17,424 nucleotides of DNA from Gammaproteobacteria bacterium (GTDB lineage Bacteria > Pseudomonadota > Gammaproteobacteria > Chromatiales > Chromatiaceae), in the NCBI GenBank assembly GCA_024277555.1, contig JAJRUY010000323.1:1-17424 (forward strand), in the 5' to 3' direction. Positions within the stretch are counted from its first letter, which is position 1. Every line of letters begins with the position of its first letter. The translations under genes were made by a program, and so were the position numbers. The notes beneath the pieces were generated by a model, which had not been told where the DNA came from, did not search any database, and saw nothing but the letters and a program-made list of their open reading frames with translations. This document shows, piece by piece, positions 16,601 through 17,424 of this stretch.

Positions 16601-17166
16601 TCTCTGGTATGGCGGATACGGTTCTCGGTTTCACGCCGCCTTTCCTTGTATCTGGATATGCCTGCAGCTTCTTCCAGGTACACCCGCAGCTCTTCGGGCC
16701 GGGATTCGATGATGCGGGAGATCATGCCCTGCTCAATGATGGCGTAGCTGCGCGGCCCCAGGCCGGTGCCCAGGAAAAGATCTGTAATATCCCGGCGGCG
16801 GCAGCGCACACTATTAAGGAAATAGGCCGAATGCCCGTCCCGGGTCACCTGGCGGCGGGCGGAAATGCTGCTGTATTGGGCATACTGCCCGCCTGCCTTG
16901 CCGTCGCTGTTGTCAAAGACCAGCTCGACACTGGCAACCCCCACGGGCTTGCGGGCGCTGGAGCCATTGAAAATGACATCCGCCATGGATTCACCACGCA
17001 GCATCTTGGCGGAGCTTTCGCCCATCACCCAGCGCACGGCATCGATGACATTTGACTTGCCACAGCCATTGGGACCAACCACCCCCACCAGACTGCTGGG
17101 GAAAGGTACAGTGGTGGGATCAACGAAAGACTTGAAACCAGCTATTTTAATTTTTTCCAGACGCAT
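13666..17166 (-). CDS. smc: chromosome segregation ATPase SMC
   Basis: A 1166-residue condensin subunit that compacts and separates the chromosome with ScpA and ScpB. It has an N-terminal ATPase half with Walker A GPNGCGKSN (31-39), a long coiled coil, and a hinge region around 500-650. A returning coil and a C-terminal half follow, with signature LSGGEKALSA (from 1068) and Walker B PFCMLDEVDAPLDD (Asp1096-Glu1097). Length matches Pseudomonas-type SMC. I choose ATG at 17166-17164 because MRLEKIKIAGFKSF is the family N-terminus. An in-frame TTG three codons earlier is less likely. In many gammaproteobacteria zipA and ligA follow smc; here the toxin remnant and tandem repeats follow instead. 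The upstream region is occupied by the right-edge MITE-like element, 49 bases from the start codon. Confidence 0.96.
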   Translation of the reverse strand: MRLEKIKIAGFKSFVDPTTVPFPSSLVGVVGPNGCGKSNVIDAVRWVMGESSAKMLRGESMADVIFNGSSARKPVGVASVELVFDNSDGKAGGQYAQYSSISARRQVTRDGHSAYFLNSVRCRRRDITDLFLGTGLGPRSYAIIEQGMISRIIESRPEELRVYLEEAAGISRYKERRRETENRIRHTRENLERLIDLRDEIEKQLRHLERQAATAGKYKTFKAEERQVNAELLLLRLQAMEEKLQQKDRQIAEQKNRFEEALAHQRHTESEIEKQRQAHNDANDVFNEVQGRFYAAGADIARIEEAIQYARESRQRNQAELSRAQQALEEARSHRSQDEGKLQQMAQTLMQDQPELELARARAEELAENQHKAEQIMQEWQGEWDQFNTTATEPAQTAQVERSLINQLEQQELQLKRRLQKLEDERQTLTDLKLQAEIGELEGMEQEKINLLDELRKSSKKIHELISSIRNNLEQKQQALADTRTELETARGRLVSLQTLQQSALGDDDETFNTWLADAGLSDARRVLEQLEVEPQWQLAVEAVLGSRLQGLLVDNLESIAPRLGGLESGHLYLFENGPISIEKKNQGSLAAMVRGPEPLLRLLGNVRMAQTAEEAMSVRNTLAASELVVTPDGLCLGNGWLQLEKGDASAGMLAREQEIRELAARVDELEPLVESLNRELAEGRKNLAEQEQRRADQQRAFEQMNKEVAGIQAQLSGKRARAEHIRQRVEALAQDVQEIRTQLETDKQGMEEARLRLHRALEQMEVFGVQREQLSARRERLQKELADAREAARQARSEAHQIALRVESMRTSEQSLRDGIERARQQLAQYEERCQILQEQMEQGDEPLKAQQQQLEELLQKRIGVEAELKQARKNLEAIDHHLRELDKERHQAEEQVQIQREKLNQANLSRQEVVVRITTLEEQLQQSGIKREQLERELDPEAGIEAWTERSETLARRIQRLGPINLAAIDEFKEQKERMEYIDAQHADVTSSLETLEDAIRKIDKETRTRFKETFDKVNSGLKSMFPKLFGGGHAYLELVGEDPLDAGVAIMARPPGKRNSNIHLLSGGEKALSAVALVFSIFQLNPAPFCMLDEVDAPLDDANVGRFCELVKEMSGTVQFIFITHNKVTMAMSNQLLGVTMSEPGVSRLVSVDVEEAAQMAAL

Positions 17167-17215
17167 GGGGCGCAAAGATACAGGAACCAGGGGGTTGTAG
17201 ACAAGCGCTATATAC

Positions 17216-17424
17216 TAGCCCGGATATTTCACCTGGACACTGACATAACAATATAAGGTGCTGTTTTTATTAATTATTACATCTATATTAGCAAAGTGCA
17301 ATATGCTGCCGGGTGTTTGTTAAGTCCGCCCTTGCACCGATCTTGTTGCCCAGAAACGATATTTCTTCACTCATCAATAGCCTGGGCTATTGATTCGATC
17401 AGAAATTCGCCTCTGAACAACAAT
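17216..17424. repeat. MITE-like element, right-edge copy (3' part outside window)
   Basis: It begins at the TA of TAGCCCGGATATTTCACCTG (17216). After an AT-rich 50-base segment it enters the 138-base block shared with the left edge (17287-17424, 96% identical), including the perfect 10-bp hairpin ATCAATAGCC / GGCTATTGAT at 17373-17394. It lies immediately upstream of smc, so smc transcription may start within it. A TATATA at 17209-17214 just outside the element is a possible -10, but I find no good -35. Confidence 0.8.

Overview
The window looks like the chromosome of a free-living gammaproteobacterium of the non-enteric kind. It carries an SMC-type condensin instead of MukB, a SthA soluble transhydrogenase, an outer-membrane Lpp-like lipoprotein with L,D-transpeptidases, and dispersed 'CCGGCGCAGGCCGG'-type intergenic repeats. 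A sulfur- or methane-oxidising relative is plausible, but the sequence does not prove it. I see no tRNA, rRNA, CRISPR array, phage genes or transposase.

Layout from left to right: (1) a truncated miniature inverted-repeat element (1-180). (2) A GTG-started PilZ (c-di-GMP receptor) gene and a TTG-started ODP-type diiron protein gene, both on +, separated by a repeat element. (3) On -, a 943-residue ACP / fatty-acyl-AMP ligase / PlsC-acyltransferase fusion, convergent with the ODP gene. (4) On +, an L,D-transpeptidase followed closely by a small Lpp-like lipoprotein. (5) On -, a second L,D-transpeptidase with a LysM domain. (6) On -, a two-gene RND efflux operon (adaptor then pump) with a visible sigma70-like promoter, divergent from sthA on +. 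(7) A 365-base stretch with two different short tandem arrays. (8) On -, a broken RelE/ParE toxin gene that has to be read across a frameshift and an in-frame stop. (9) On -, smc. (10) At the right edge, a second copy of the element seen at the left edge (17216-17424).

Functional links: the Lpp-like protein and the two L,D-transpeptidases form a compact envelope-attachment locus, and the FAAL fusion may activate and reinsert fatty acids into phospholipid without a separate carrier or transferase. PilZ and ODP together suggest an oxygen/c-di-GMP theme. The RND pump is a general export module without its own outer-membrane channel.

The least expected signals are repeats. The window begins and ends inside two direct copies (133/138 identical) of one element of about 251 bp with TA-bounded inverted termini. 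A diverged 183-bp relative lies between the RND operon and the second L,D-transpeptidase. Its terminus (GGTGAAACATG) appears to supply that gene's ribosome-binding site and start codon.
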